A stretch of 64,000 bases of DNA from NCBI GenBank assembly GCA_963791635.1, contig CAWBTC010000005.1:1736001-1800000 (forward strand). The letters run 5' to 3'. The position numbers and the translations under genes were made by a program. Source of the DNA: VFMC01 sp963791635. Its GTDB lineage: Bacteria > Actinomycetota > Acidimicrobiia > Acidimicrobiales > Ilumatobacteraceae. Positions 54,877 to 63,653 of the stretch are shown here, piece by piece (within the stretch, counting starts at the first letter, position 1; each line of letters starts with the position of its first letter). The notes below the pieces were generated by a model, which was not told the origin of the DNA, searched no databases, and saw nothing but the letters and a program-made list of their open reading frames with translations.

Positions 54877-55881
54877 TCAGTGCTTGGTGTCGACCCAGCT
54901 GTGGATCACCTGGAAGTAGTTGGCGCGGTCGTAGACCAGGGGGTCGGGCACGTTGGCGCGGCTGACGCTGCCACGCAACTGATTCACACTTTCGTAGTCG
55001 CGATCGTCCATCCACGTGACGAGCTCTCGGCGCATCTCCAACAGGTGCTCCGGGCCGTGGCGCAGCAGCGCGCTGGTGGTCATCACCACGTCAGCGCCTG
55101 CGAGCAACAGCTTGAGCGCGTCCATCCCCGTGTGTGCGCCGCCGCTCGCGGCGAGTGAACCCCGGTAGAACTCGCGCAGCACGCCGATCCAATGCAGCGA
55201 CAACCGAGACTCGGCCGAGGTGGAGAGCTGCAGCTTCGGCCGCACTTCCAACGTGTCCAGATCGATGTCGGGTTGGTACAGCCGGTTGAACAACACGAGC
55301 CCATCGGCACCGGCGAGCTCGAACGCCTTCGCAGTGTGGGCGAGCGCCGTGAACCACGGTCCGATCTTGACCGCGAGCGGAATCGCGATCTCAGACTTCA
55401 CCTCTTCGATGAGCTCCATGTACCGGCGCTCGATCTCGCCGGCCGAGGTCATCGGATCGGTGACGGTGTCGTACAGGTTCAGCTCGATCGCATCGGCGCC
55501 CGCCTCGGCCAGCGATCGGGCGTAGCGCACCCAGCCGCCGGGTGACACGCCGTTGATGCTGGCGATCACCGGGATCGACAGCGCCGCCTTCGCATCTTCC
55601 ACGAGATCGAGATGATGATCGGGCCCGACCTCCACGCCATCGAGATGTGGCAGGTAGCTCAGCGCCTCACCGTGACTGTCGGAGCTGTAGTTCATCGCGT
55701 ACTCGACGGCGAACGCTTCGTGTTCGATCTGCTCCTCGAACAGGCTCGGCAGCACGATCGCTGCCGCACCAGCGGCTTCGAGTCGGGCCCACATCGCCGG
55801 GTCGCCGGTGAGCGGCCCGGGCGAGGCGACGAACGGACTGTGCAGCTTGAGCCCGAGGTACATGGTGGTGAGATCGGTCAC
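54877..55881 (-). CDS. Dihydroorotate dehydrogenase-like flavoprotein
   Basis: A 334-residue TIM-barrel flavoprotein. SPFVASPGPLTG near the start, ASINGVSPGGWVRYAR, AIELNLYDTVTD, PLAVKIGP and SGGAHTGMDALKLLLAGADVVMTTS (FMN phosphate region). It lacks the usual class I/II active-site Cys/Ser pattern, and proteins of this type often sit next to pyruvate:ferredoxin oxidoreductase, as here. Its ATG overlaps the stop of that gene (ATGA). It may use ferredoxin-linked or other electron transfer; the true substrate is unclear. Confidence 0.83.
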   Translation of the reverse strand: MTDLTTMYLGLKLHSPFVASPGPLTGDPAMWARLEAAGAAAIVLPSLFEEQIEHEAFAVEYAMNYSSDSHGEALSYLPHLDGVEVGPDHHLDLVEDAKAALSIPVIASINGVSPGGWVRYARSLAEAGADAIELNLYDTVTDPMTSAGEIERRYMELIEEVKSEIAIPLAVKIGPWFTALAHTAKAFELAGADGLVLFNRLYQPDIDLDTLEVRPKLQLSTSAESRLSLHWIGVLREFYRGSLAASGGAHTGMDALKLLLAGADVVMTTSALLRHGPEHLLEMRRELVTWMDDRDYESVNQLRGSVSRANVPDPLVYDRANYFQVIHSWVDTKH

Positions 55882-58800
55882 GACTCGTCCTCCGTCTCGG
55901 CGAGCGTGGCGCTCGCAGCGTGCTCCGGTGCCGAGCGTTCCAGCCCGGCCAACTGCTGGTAGTAGGTCCAGCGTGCGCTGACGTCGTTCTGCGCCAGACG
56001 CATCAGCTCGGCCGCGCGGTCGGGATCACTGCGACGCAACATCGCGAAGCGGGCCTCGGTGCCCGCGAAATCGGCATACGGAACGGTCGGTTCGGCGCTG
56101 TCGAGTTCGAACGGATGTGTGCTCTCTCCCACGCCGGGCCGGTAGCGGAAGAGCGGCCAGTGACCGCTCTGCACCGCAGCCTTCTGCTGGGTCATCGAGC
56201 GCGCCATGTCGTAACCGTGGGCGATGCAGCTCGAATAGGCGATCACCAACGACACGCCCGGCCATGCGGTCGCCTCCAGCAGGGCTTTCACCGTCTGCAC
56301 ATCGCTGGCGCCGAGCGCGATCTTCGCGACGTACACGTCGCCGAAGGTCATCGCCTCGAGACCGAGATCCTTCTTCGCGATGCTCTTGCCGCTCGCGGCG
56401 AACTTCGCAACGGCTCCCCGCGGCGTCGCCTTCGATGCCTGGCCGCCGGTGTTGGAGTACACCTCGGTGTCCATCACGAGGATGTTGACGTTGCGGCCGC
56501 TGCCGAGCACGTGGTCGAGACCTCCGGCGCCGATGTCATAGGCCCAACCATCGCCGCCGACGATCCACACCGCACGCCCGACGAGCGCATCGGCCAGTTC
56601 GTGAAGGCGCTTCGCATCGTTGCCGTCGAGACCCGCGAGCACGGCGTGCAGCCGGACCACTCGCTCACGCTGGTCGCGCACGCCATGGTCGGTCACGTCG
56701 TCGACGTTGTCGAGCAGGCCGGTGACGAGATCGGGTTCGAGGCGATCGTCGAGCGCAACCAACATCTCCACTGCGGCCCGGCGTTGGGCCTCATAGCCGA
56801 GGCGAATGCCGAGACCGAACTCGGCGTTGTCCTCGAACAGGCTGTTGCTCCATGCCGGGCCACGCCCGTCGGCATCGGTCGTGTACGGGGTGGTGGGCAG
56901 GTTGCCGCCGTAGATGCTGGAGCAGCCCGTGGCGTTCGCGATCAGCATGCGGTCGCCGAACAGCTGGGTGAGCAGCTTCAGGTACGGCGTCTCGCCACAT
57001 CCCGAGCACGCACCGCTGAACTCGAACAGGGGCTGGCGCAGCTGACTCGTCTTCACCGATGCCGGATCGAACGCTGCCGTATCGGCGCTCTCGGTGGTGA
57101 GGAACTCCTCCCATGCGATCCGCTCGACATCGAGATGGTCGTCGATCGGGCGGAGGTTGATGCTCTTGCGCTTCACCTCGCTCTTGTCGTGGGCGGGGCA
57201 CGCGGTGACACACAGGCCGCAACCGGTGCAGTCGTCGGGAGCGACCTGTACGGTCAGCGACAGGCCGGGCACCTCACGACTGCGGAACGACTTGGTCTTC
57301 AGCACGCTGTCATCGGCCAGCGCAGCCGGGTCGTACACCTTCATCCGGATCGCAGCGTGCGGGCACACGATCGCGCACTTGCCGCAATCGATGCACAGGT
57401 CGGGCTCCCAGATCGGGATCTCGGCGGCGATCGTGCGTCGCTCCACCTTGGCCGTGCCCGTGGGGAAGGTGCCGTCGGGTGGCATCGTGCTCACCGGCAA
57501 CAGATCGCCCTCGCCGGCCAGCATCCGGGCCGTGACCCGCTGAACGAAGTCGCTGCTGCCGGCCGGCACCGCAGCCCTGAGATGCAGACCGCTGTCGGCC
57601 GCACCACCGATCGGCACCGGGTGCAGGTTGGCGAGCGCATGGTCGACAGCGGCGACGTTCCGCTCGACGATCACCAGGCCTCGGTTGCCGTAGCTGTGCT
57701 CGATGGCGTCCTTGAGCGCGGCGATCGCCTGTTCGGTGGGCAGCACGCCCGACAGCGCGAAGAAGCAGGTCTGCATCACCGTGTTCACACGGCCCGCCAG
57801 ACCCGCAGCCTTGGCGACTGCAGCGGCGTCGATCGTGTAGAGCTGCAGGCCCCGGTCGAGCACCTGCTGCTGGGCGGTCTCGGGGAGCGCACCCCACACG
57901 TCCTCGGGACGATGCGGACTGTTGAGCAGCACGACGGCACCTGGTGCCGCCACCCTCAAGACGTCGAGGCGCTGCAGGAAGCTCCACTGGTGCACACCGA
58001 CGAACGTCGCATCGTCGATGAGGTAGGTGCTGGCGATCGGCGATGTGTCGAACCGCAGGTGGCTGGTCGTCGTGGAACCCGACTTCTTCGAGTCGTAGAC
58101 GAAGTAGCCCTGCACGTGGAGATCGGTCTGGGTGCCGACGATCTTGGCCGTGTTCTTGTTGGCGCCCACCGTGCCGTCGCTGCCGAGGCCGTAGAACACG
58201 GCTCGCACCTTGGCGCGGTCGGTTCTGAAGCTCGGGTCGACGGCGAGGCTCGTGCGAGTGACGTCGTCGATGATGCCGACCGTGAAGCCGTTGCGTGGTT
58301 CGCTCGTGCCCGCCTCGACGAACACGGCCTTGGCCATCGCGGGTGTGAACTCCTTCGAGCTCAGCCCGTACCGGCCACCGATCACCCGGGGCTTGGCGTT
58401 GCCGGCCCAGTGCTCATCGGTGGAGTGCCACATCGCCGCCAACACGTCGAGGTGCAGCGGTTCGAACGGCGCCCCAGGCTCCTTCGTGCGATCGAGCACG
58501 GCCAGCGTCCGCACACTCGGCGGCAGCACCGCCAGCAGCTGCGCGGTCGGGAACGGCCGGTACAGACGCACGACGGCGACGCCGACGCGTTCGCCCGCCG
58601 CATTCATGGCATCGACGGTCTCGTGCACGGCGCCGGCGCCGCTGCCCATCAGCACGATCACGCGATCGGCATCGGGCGCACCGTGGTAGTCGACGAGGTG
58701 GTACTGCCGGCCGGTCAGGGCGGCGAGCTGATCGAATGATGCCTGCGTGGCGGCGGGGACCGCGTCGTGGAACGGGTTGCAGGCCTCACGCGCCTGGAAG

Positions 58801-59546
58801 AACACGTCGGGGTTCTGCGCGGTGCCACGGATGACCGGATGATCGCTGTCGAGCCCTCGCCCCCGGAACTCGCCGACGAGCCGTTCGTCCACCATCGCGC
58901 GGAGCTGCTCGGCACTCACCAGCTCGATGGTGTTGAGCTCGTGGCTCGTGCGGAAGCCATCGAAGAAGTGCAGGTACGGCACGCGCGTGGCCAACGTGGC
59001 GGCGTGGGCGACGGCAGCGAAGTCGCCGGCTTCTTGGACGCTGCTTGCGCAGAGCATCGCAAAGCCCGTGGTGCGCGCGGCCATCACGTCACTGTGGTCG
59101 CCGAAGATGCTCAGTGCGTGCGTCGCCACGGTGCGGGCGGCCACGTGGATCACTGCGGGCGTGAGCTCTCCAGCGATCTTGAACATGTTGGGCAGCATCA
59201 GCAACAGGCCCTGGCTGGCGGTGAAGGTGGTCGCGAGTGCGCCGCGGGTGACCGCACCGTGCAGGGCGCCGGCGGCGCCGGCCTCGCTCTGCATCTCGAT
59301 CACCTCGGGGACGACGCCCCACAGGTTCGGGCGCCCTCGGGCACTCCAGTCGTCGGCGAACTCACCCATCGGCGAGGCCGGCGTGATCGGGTAGATCGCA
59401 ATCACTTCGCTCATGAGGTGGGCGATGCGGGCGGCCGCCTCGTTGCCATCGAGGATGTGGTGCTCCGTCGTGGGAACCGTGCCTGCAGCGCGGCCGGCGC
59501 CCCCGACCTGAGGATGAGCCACCTGCGTGTCGGTGTCGTCGCCCAT
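55878..59546 (-). CDS. nifJ: Pyruvate:ferredoxin (flavodoxin) oxidoreductase, full length
   Basis: A 1,222-residue single-chain enzyme that converts pyruvate plus CoA to acetyl-CoA, CO2 and reduced ferredoxin. Domain I begins with the pyruvate-side motif PITPASPMGEF (about 35-45), then domains II and III (GSGAGAVHETV), EKR region (GSDGTVGANKNT), the two-cluster ferredoxin insert CIDCGKCAIVCP (about 715) and CTGCGLCVTACP (about 772), the third cluster SGACSGCGETP (about 842), and the thiamine-diphosphate site GDGWAYDIG ... NTGGQASKA (about 1000-1035). All catalytic and cluster motifs are present. ATG 59546 overlaps the stop of the small upstream gene (TGATG). Unusual in an aerobic actinobacterium, so it may be used in low oxygen. 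Confidence 0.93.
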   Translation of the reverse strand: MGDDTDTQVAHPQVGGAGRAAGTVPTTEHHILDGNEAAARIAHLMSEVIAIYPITPASPMGEFADDWSARGRPNLWGVVPEVIEMQSEAGAAGALHGAVTRGALATTFTASQGLLLMLPNMFKIAGELTPAVIHVAARTVATHALSIFGDHSDVMAARTTGFAMLCASSVQEAGDFAAVAHAATLATRVPYLHFFDGFRTSHELNTIELVSAEQLRAMVDERLVGEFRGRGLDSDHPVIRGTAQNPDVFFQAREACNPFHDAVPAATQASFDQLAALTGRQYHLVDYHGAPDADRVIVLMGSGAGAVHETVDAMNAAGERVGVAVVRLYRPFPTAQLLAVLPPSVRTLAVLDRTKEPGAPFEPLHLDVLAAMWHSTDEHWAGNAKPRVIGGRYGLSSKEFTPAMAKAVFVEAGTSEPRNGFTVGIIDDVTRTSLAVDPSFRTDRAKVRAVFYGLGSDGTVGANKNTAKIVGTQTDLHVQGYFVYDSKKSGSTTTSHLRFDTSPIASTYLIDDATFVGVHQWSFLQRLDVLRVAAPGAVVLLNSPHRPEDVWGALPETAQQQVLDRGLQLYTIDAAAVAKAAGLAGRVNTVMQTCFFALSGVLPTEQAIAALKDAIEHSYGNRGLVIVERNVAAVDHALANLHPVPIGGAADSGLHLRAAVPAGSSDFVQRVTARMLAGEGDLLPVSTMPPDGTFPTGTAKVERRTIAAEIPIWEPDLCIDCGKCAIVCPHAAIRMKVYDPAALADDSVLKTKSFRSREVPGLSLTVQVAPDDCTGCGLCVTACPAHDKSEVKRKSINLRPIDDHLDVERIAWEEFLTTESADTAAFDPASVKTSQLRQPLFEFSGACSGCGETPYLKLLTQLFGDRMLIANATGCSSIYGGNLPTTPYTTDADGRGPAWSNSLFEDNAEFGLGIRLGYEAQRRAAVEMLVALDDRLEPDLVTGLLDNVDDVTDHGVRDQRERVVRLHAVLAGLDGNDAKRLHELADALVGRAVWIVGGDGWAYDIGAGGLDHVLGSGRNVNILVMDTEVYSNTGGQASKATPRGAVAKFAASGKSIAKKDLGLEAMTFGDVYVAKIALGASDVQTVKALLEATAWPGVSLVIAYSSCIAHGYDMARSMTQQKAAVQSGHWPLFRYRPGVGESTHPFELDSAEPTVPYADFAGTEARFAMLRRSDPDRAAELMRLAQNDVSARWTYYQQLAGLERSAPEHAASATLAETEDES

Positions 59547-59779
59547 CAGACGCGCTGCCAGCCGGGCACCCGGTCGGTGCGCCAGCAGAGGTCGACGCCG
59601 GACGCAGCGTCGCGGATGGTCTCCTTCTTCTGCCACCCGTCGGGCACCGGGAACTCATCGGCCGCGAGCTTCGCGGCCTCGATGCTGGGGAACCGACGGG
59701 GTGGGAGCTCGGTGCCTGCGACGTGGGAGGGCTCTCCCTCGTGCGGCACCGTATGGATGACCAGTTCGACATCGGGCAT
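59546..59779 (-). CDS. Small leader gene of the pyruvate:ferredoxin oxidoreductase operon
   Basis: A 77-residue protein I do not recognise. It has strands PDVELVIHTVPHEG, a Pro-Pro-Arg-Arg-Phe-Pro turn, then a helix SIEAAKLAADEF and VPDGWQKKETIRDAASGVDLCW. It looks like a compact folded protein with one Cys. ATG 59779 has GGGGGA upstream. Its stop shares a base with the oxidoreductase start (TGATG), and that coupling suggests it is functionally tied. Function unknown. Confidence 0.6.
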   Translation of the reverse strand: MPDVELVIHTVPHEGEPSHVAGTELPPRRFPSIEAAKLAADEFPVPDGWQKKETIRDAASGVDLCWRTDRVPGWQRV

Positions 59780-59905
59780 TCCCCCAGGATGTGCCATCCG
59801 TCTGGGTGCCAGTAGGGCCGATGGTCACGACCGCCCGGGTCCCAACGTCGTCGGTGCGCACCCTGCCAATGCTCCGCCCGTTCGGGGAGGCGTACGCTCT
59901 CGATC

Positions 59906-60673
59906 GTGAGCTTCACCGTCTCCGCGGATGCCTACGACCGGTTCATGGGCCGGTACTCGATTCCTCTCGCTGCGGTGTTCGCCGACTTCGCCGGCGTAGC
60001 TCCGGGGAATCGGATTCTCGATGTCGGCTGCGGCCCCGGCGCATTGACTGGCGAACTGGTCCGCCGGCTCGGCGATCAGCATGTCAGTGCGGTTGACCCC
60101 TCGGTTCCCTTCGTCGAGGCCATGAGGCAACGACATCCAGGTGTCGAACTGCACTGCGCTGCCGCAGAGCACCTTCCGCTGGCAGATGACACGTTCGATG
60201 CCGCTCTGGCCCAACTGGTGGTCCACTTCATGAACGATCCGGTGGACGGCCTGCGCCAGATGGGACGTGTCACCAAGCCTGGTGGGGTCGTGGCGGCGTG
60301 TGTGTGGGACTTCGACGAAGGCGGCAGTCCACTGAGCTTGTTCTGGGAGGCCGCCCGCGATCTCGATCCGGATGCTCCCGGTGAGGCCACCCTTGCGGGA
60401 ACGCGCCGTGGACATCTGGCGTTGCTGCTGCGGGAAGCCGGCCTGAGCGACATCGACGAGTCGGTCCTGTCCGTCGCGGTCGAGCACCACAGCTTCGAGG
60501 ACTGGTGGGATCCGTACGAGCTCGGCGTCGGCCCTGCGGGTTCGTATCTCTCGACGCTCGGTCCACCTGCCGGCCGACGGCTGATGGAGCACTGCTACGA
60601 ACTCCTTCCGCCGGCGCCATTCGTGGTCACCGCTGTCGCCTGGGCAGCGCGCGGCGTGGTCTCGGTTCGGTGA
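59906..60673 (+). CDS. Class I SAM-dependent methyltransferase (UbiE/COQ5-like)
   Basis: A 255-residue methyltransferase. SAM motif ILDVGCGPGALTGELV (about residues 38-53), VSAVDPS, motif II-III FDAALAQLVVHFM and MGRVTKPGGVVAAC, followed by a substrate lid. The pattern is of the general MTase 11 group. GTG 59906 is the start. Divergent from the oxidoreductase operon with a 126-bp gap. Acceptor unknown. Confidence 0.86.
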   Translation: MSFTVSADAYDRFMGRYSIPLAAVFADFAGVAPGNRILDVGCGPGALTGELVRRLGDQHVSAVDPSVPFVEAMRQRHPGVELHCAAAEHLPLADDTFDAALAQLVVHFMNDPVDGLRQMGRVTKPGGVVAACVWDFDEGGSPLSLFWEAARDLDPDAPGEATLAGTRRGHLALLLREAGLSDIDESVLSVAVEHHSFEDWWDPYELGVGPAGSYLSTLGPPAGRRLMEHCYELLPPAPFVVTAVAWAARGVVSVR

Positions 60674-60703
60674 CGATCGGCCTCCGAGAGCACCTGGCGG
60701 ATT

Positions 60704-60735
60704 GTGAGCTGTCGACCAGACGCAGCACAGCTCAC
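60704..60735. terminator. Bidirectional hairpin between convergent genes
   Basis: 9-bp stem GTGAGCTGT / ACAGCTCAC with a 14-base loop, placed 31 bases after the methyltransferase stop and just before the convergent acyl-CoA dehydrogenase end. Confidence 0.6.
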
Positions 60736-60743
60736 TGCATCTG

Positions 60744-61997
60744 TCAGTTGCCGAAGTCCCAGCCGTCGCCGTTCGCGTACTGACCGAGGACGTTCTTGGC
60801 GATGAGGATCTTGTGGACCTCGTCAGGGCCGTCGGCAATGCGAAGCGTGCGGGCGCCGAGGTACATGCCCCACAGCGGCAGGTCGTTGCTGACGCCGGCG
60901 GCGCCCCAGATCTGGATCGCACGATCGACGACGCGGGTGTAGGCGGCAGGCACGTACACCTTGATCGCGCTGATGTCGGTACGAGCCGCCTGCAGGCCCT
61001 GGTCGATCTTCTCCGCGGCGTGGATCGTGAACAGCCGAGCCGTCTGGATGTCGATGTAGCTGTCGGCGATGGCACCCTGGGTGAACTGCTTGTCCGCCAG
61101 CAAACCACCGTGCACCTGACGGCTCGCCGCCCGCTCCACCATCAGGTCGAACGCCCGCCACATCTGACCGACGGAGTTCATGCAGTGGAAGATGCGGCCG
61201 GCGCCGAGACGGTCCTGGGCTGCCTGGTGGCCCTCCCCGACCCGACCGAGCGCGTTGGTGACGGGAACTCGGACGCTTTCGTACTTCACCTCGCAGTGAT
61301 CGCTCTCCTTGCGACCCCACACGCCGATGCCACGCACGATGTTCACACCTCTGGTGGCCGCGGGCACGATGATCTGCACCATCGGCCCCGACTTCTTGTC
61401 GGTCGCATCCTTCTCGGTCACCCGGCACATCACGATGAAGAAGTCGGCGTCGATGCCGTTCGAGGTGAACCACTTGTGGCCGTTGATCACGAAGTCGTCG
61501 CCGTCGACGACGGCACTCGTGTCGAGCGACCGGGGATCCGACCCTGGGTTGTGGGGCTCGGTCATCGAAAAGCCCGACTCCATCGTCCCATCGATGAGCG
61601 GCATCAGCCACCGTTGCTTCTGTTCGTCGGTGCCGTACTTCACCAGGATCGACTGGTTGCCCGAGTTCGGCGCCACCACGCCGAACAGCGATGCAGCGCC
61701 GATCGCGTAGGCGAGCACCTCGTTCATGTACGCGTGTGCCAGGAAGTCGAGGCCCATGCCGCCGTACTCGGTGGGAAGGTGTGGAGCCCACAGTCCTGCC
61801 TGCTTCACCTTCTCCTTGATGTCGGCACGCAACTCGAGGATCTCGGTGCGCTCGTGGAACGACTCGCCGTCACGTCGCTCGGCCCACAGCCTGGCCTCGT
61901 TCGGCAGGATGTCGTCATTGACGATCGCCGCGGTGCGCATGCGGATGTCGTTGATCCTCGCGTCGAGCGTGGGCACGGGCTTGCAGTTCATGGACAT
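60744..61997 (-). CDS. Acyl-CoA dehydrogenase
   Basis: A 417-residue FAD enzyme that makes trans-2-enoyl-CoA from acyl-CoA. N-terminal helix domain (DARINDIRMRTAAIVND), middle barrel with FSMTEPHNPGSDP and INGHKWFTSNG, and C-terminal helices ending with DGPDEVHKILIAKNVLG. That last motif is of the ACAD10/11-like subgroup, in which the catalytic base differs from the common Glu-in-YEG pattern. ATG 61997 (or 61991) begins the first helix; the longer upstream frame is not protein-like. Substrate chain not deducible. It ends near a convergent methyltransferase gene. Confidence 0.87.
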   Translation of the reverse strand: MSMNCKPVPTLDARINDIRMRTAAIVNDDILPNEARLWAERRDGESFHERTEILELRADIKEKVKQAGLWAPHLPTEYGGMGLDFLAHAYMNEVLAYAIGAASLFGVVAPNSGNQSILVKYGTDEQKQRWLMPLIDGTMESGFSMTEPHNPGSDPRSLDTSAVVDGDDFVINGHKWFTSNGIDADFFIVMCRVTEKDATDKKSGPMVQIIVPAATRGVNIVRGIGVWGRKESDHCEVKYESVRVPVTNALGRVGEGHQAAQDRLGAGRIFHCMNSVGQMWRAFDLMVERAASRQVHGGLLADKQFTQGAIADSYIDIQTARLFTIHAAEKIDQGLQAARTDISAIKVYVPAAYTRVVDRAIQIWGAAGVSNDLPLWGMYLGARTLRIADGPDEVHKILIAKNVLGQYANGDGWDFGN

Positions 61998-62090
61998 GCG
62001 AGCGACCGTACGCACTGAGCCCCCGATCCGACCAGGGCCGAAGGACCCGGCCGGGCGAGCCAGGCGGGCGCGATCCTTGGGAGGCACCCA

Positions 62091-62924
62091 TCAGCCGAGC
62101 AGGGTGCTGAGGGCAGCCTCTGCGGAGGTGAGGTCGGACCGTTCGAAGGATTCGAGCCGGGTGAGGTAGCTGACGGCCACCGTGCCGGCTTCCACGAGCC
62201 CACCGTCGGTGTCGGCCGGCAGCTGCACCGCATCGCCCCACGCCATCTTCACGATGAATGCTTCCTCGTGGCCTTCCTTCGGCACCAGCTGGGCGTTCGA
62301 CATCCGCCGCGGCGGCTCGACGCCGACGCGAGCAGTCGACCAACCCTTGATCTCGCCGACCTCGCAGTTCGGCACGTTGATGTTCACCACGGCCGCGTCG
62401 GCGAGCGTGCCGGCCGCGATGGCCTCCACGACACCACCGACGTAGGCACTGGCGACCGTCGCCGCGGTCTCCCACTTCTGGCCGATCAGCATCTCGTCCC
62501 ACCCCTGGCCCTCGACGCCGAAACCGGTGACCGCTTGGCTGACGGCCACGCCGGGGATGCCACCGTTGCGACCGCTCAGGCACGCCCCGACAGTGCCCGA
62601 GTGGTACACCGACCGGCCGACGTTCGCACCTGGATTGATCCCCGAGACGATGAGGTCGAACGGCTCGCCGAATGCGCCCAGACGGGCGAACATCACGCAC
62701 AGGGCCGGAGGACCCGACACCGACCACGCCTCGTCGATCCCGTCGATGTGGCGCTTGCACACCTCGGGCACCATGAGGTGCAGCGCACCGAGCGCGGCGC
62801 CGGCGCCGGAGAACTCCCGGTCGGGGGCGATGATCACGACATCGCCGTGCGGTCGCATCGCTCGCGCGAGCACATGCAATCCGATCGAGTCGATGCCGTC
62901 GTCGTTGGTCAGGAGGATTCTCAT
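62091..62924 (-). CDS. surE: SurE survival protein, 5'/3'-nucleotidase
   Basis: A 277-residue phosphatase that removes phosphate from nucleoside 5'- or 3'-monophosphates, and sometimes exopolyphosphate. The start ILLTNDDGID has the metal Asp pair (D8, D9); SGINPGANVGRSVYHSGTVGACLSG and NINVPNCEV are the other family blocks. Complete length for the family. Its start codon shares bases with the upstream PPTase stop (62924), so it follows that gene in one transcript. Confidence 0.9.
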   Translation of the reverse strand: MRILLTNDDGIDSIGLHVLARAMRPHGDVVIIAPDREFSGAGAALGALHLMVPEVCKRHIDGIDEAWSVSGPPALCVMFARLGAFGEPFDLIVSGINPGANVGRSVYHSGTVGACLSGRNGGIPGVAVSQAVTGFGVEGQGWDEMLIGQKWETAATVASAYVGGVVEAIAAGTLADAAVVNINVPNCEVGEIKGWSTARVGVEPPRRMSNAQLVPKEGHEEAFIVKMAWGDAVQLPADTDGGLVEAGTVAVSYLTRLESFERSDLTSAEAALSTLLG

Positions 62925-63649
62925 CAGGGTTCATCGTGGCCGATGTCGACCACGAGCGCCACGACCCTGCCGCCAACGACAGCTGAACGGCCGGTGAACG
63001 ATCGCTGGTCGTCGACCACGAGCGCGGTGAACCCGCCGCCGCCCGTGTCGGTCACGACGACGTCCTCGTGGCGCAGGAACCGACCACCCTGTGAGCTCCA
63101 TGCCTTGTACATCGCCTCCTTGGCGACGAACACGAGCGTTGCGTCGAGGTGGCGCTCTTCGGGCCGCCGCACGGCGTCAGCCACCTCGTGGTCGACCGCT
63201 CCGACGGGTTCGAGGTCGATTCCCAGCGAACGCACCGCCGGGTCACGGCTGACTGCGGCGATCACGATCTCGTCGTCGTGGGCCAAGCTGGCCACCACGC
63301 CGACGGGGAGCTGCGGCGCCCGCGAGGTGAGCACGGTCACCGACTCGTCCGTGCCGAGCAACGAGCGCAGCAGCGCACGCCCCGATGCGAACTCGCGCCG
63401 GCGCTTCGCAACCGCCGTCGAGATGATCGCCGCCTCCTGCGGATGCAGCCGACCCTCATCGGCCGGATCGATGACGGCCGTGCCGACGAGAACGATCCCC
63501 TCGATGATCGAGACGTGCAGTGTCTCGAGCGCCGCGGCGATCTCTCGTGCAGCCACCTGCAAGGCCTGCACGTCGTGCACGTCGTGCACGTCGTTCACGT
63601 CGTGCACGTCGTTCACGTCGTTCACGTCGTTCACGAGGTCGTGGCGCAC
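62924..63649 (-). CDS. 4'-phosphopantetheinyl transferase (EntD/Sfp type)
   Basis: A 241-residue enzyme that arms carrier proteins of non-ribosomal peptide, polyketide or fatty-acid synthases. GRALLRSLLG, SLAHDDEIVIAAVS, GIDLEPV (metal Asp) and FVAKEAMYKAWS (Glu-x-x-x-Lys core) are all present. The N-terminal tail contains a run of Asn-Asp-Val and His-Asp-Val, encoded by a 9-bp array (63571-63633). GTG 63649 is the likely start, 5 bp after the thioesterase stop, which places both in the same operon. The end overlaps the SurE start. Confidence 0.85.
   Translation of the reverse strand: MRHDLVNDVNDVNDVHDVNDVHDVHDVQALQVAAREIAAALETLHVSIIEGIVLVGTAVIDPADEGRLHPQEAAIISTAVAKRRREFASGRALLRSLLGTDESVTVLTSRAPQLPVGVVASLAHDDEIVIAAVSRDPAVRSLGIDLEPVGAVDHEVADAVRRPEERHLDATLVFVAKEAMYKAWSSQGGRFLRHEDVVVTDTGGGGFTALVVDDQRSFTGRSAVVGGRVVALVVDIGHDEP
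63571..63633. repeat. 9-bp in-frame tandem repeat CGTCGT(G/T)CA, seven copies
   Basis: Seven units on the plus strand; on the minus strand they encode repeated Asn/His-Asp-Val near the N-terminus of the phosphopantetheinyl transferase. Unit length is a multiple of 3, so copy number can change without breaking the frame. Confidence 0.93.
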
Positions 63650-63653
63650 GACG

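Noticed and set aside
51904..55158. A plus-strand open frame of over 1,000 codons across the hydratase and MMPL genes
   Set aside because: Antisense of clear genes; rich in His, Asp and Arg, no recognisable domain.
55920..58739. A 939-codon plus-strand open frame opposite nifJ
   Set aside because: Antisense of a full-length, motif-complete enzyme.
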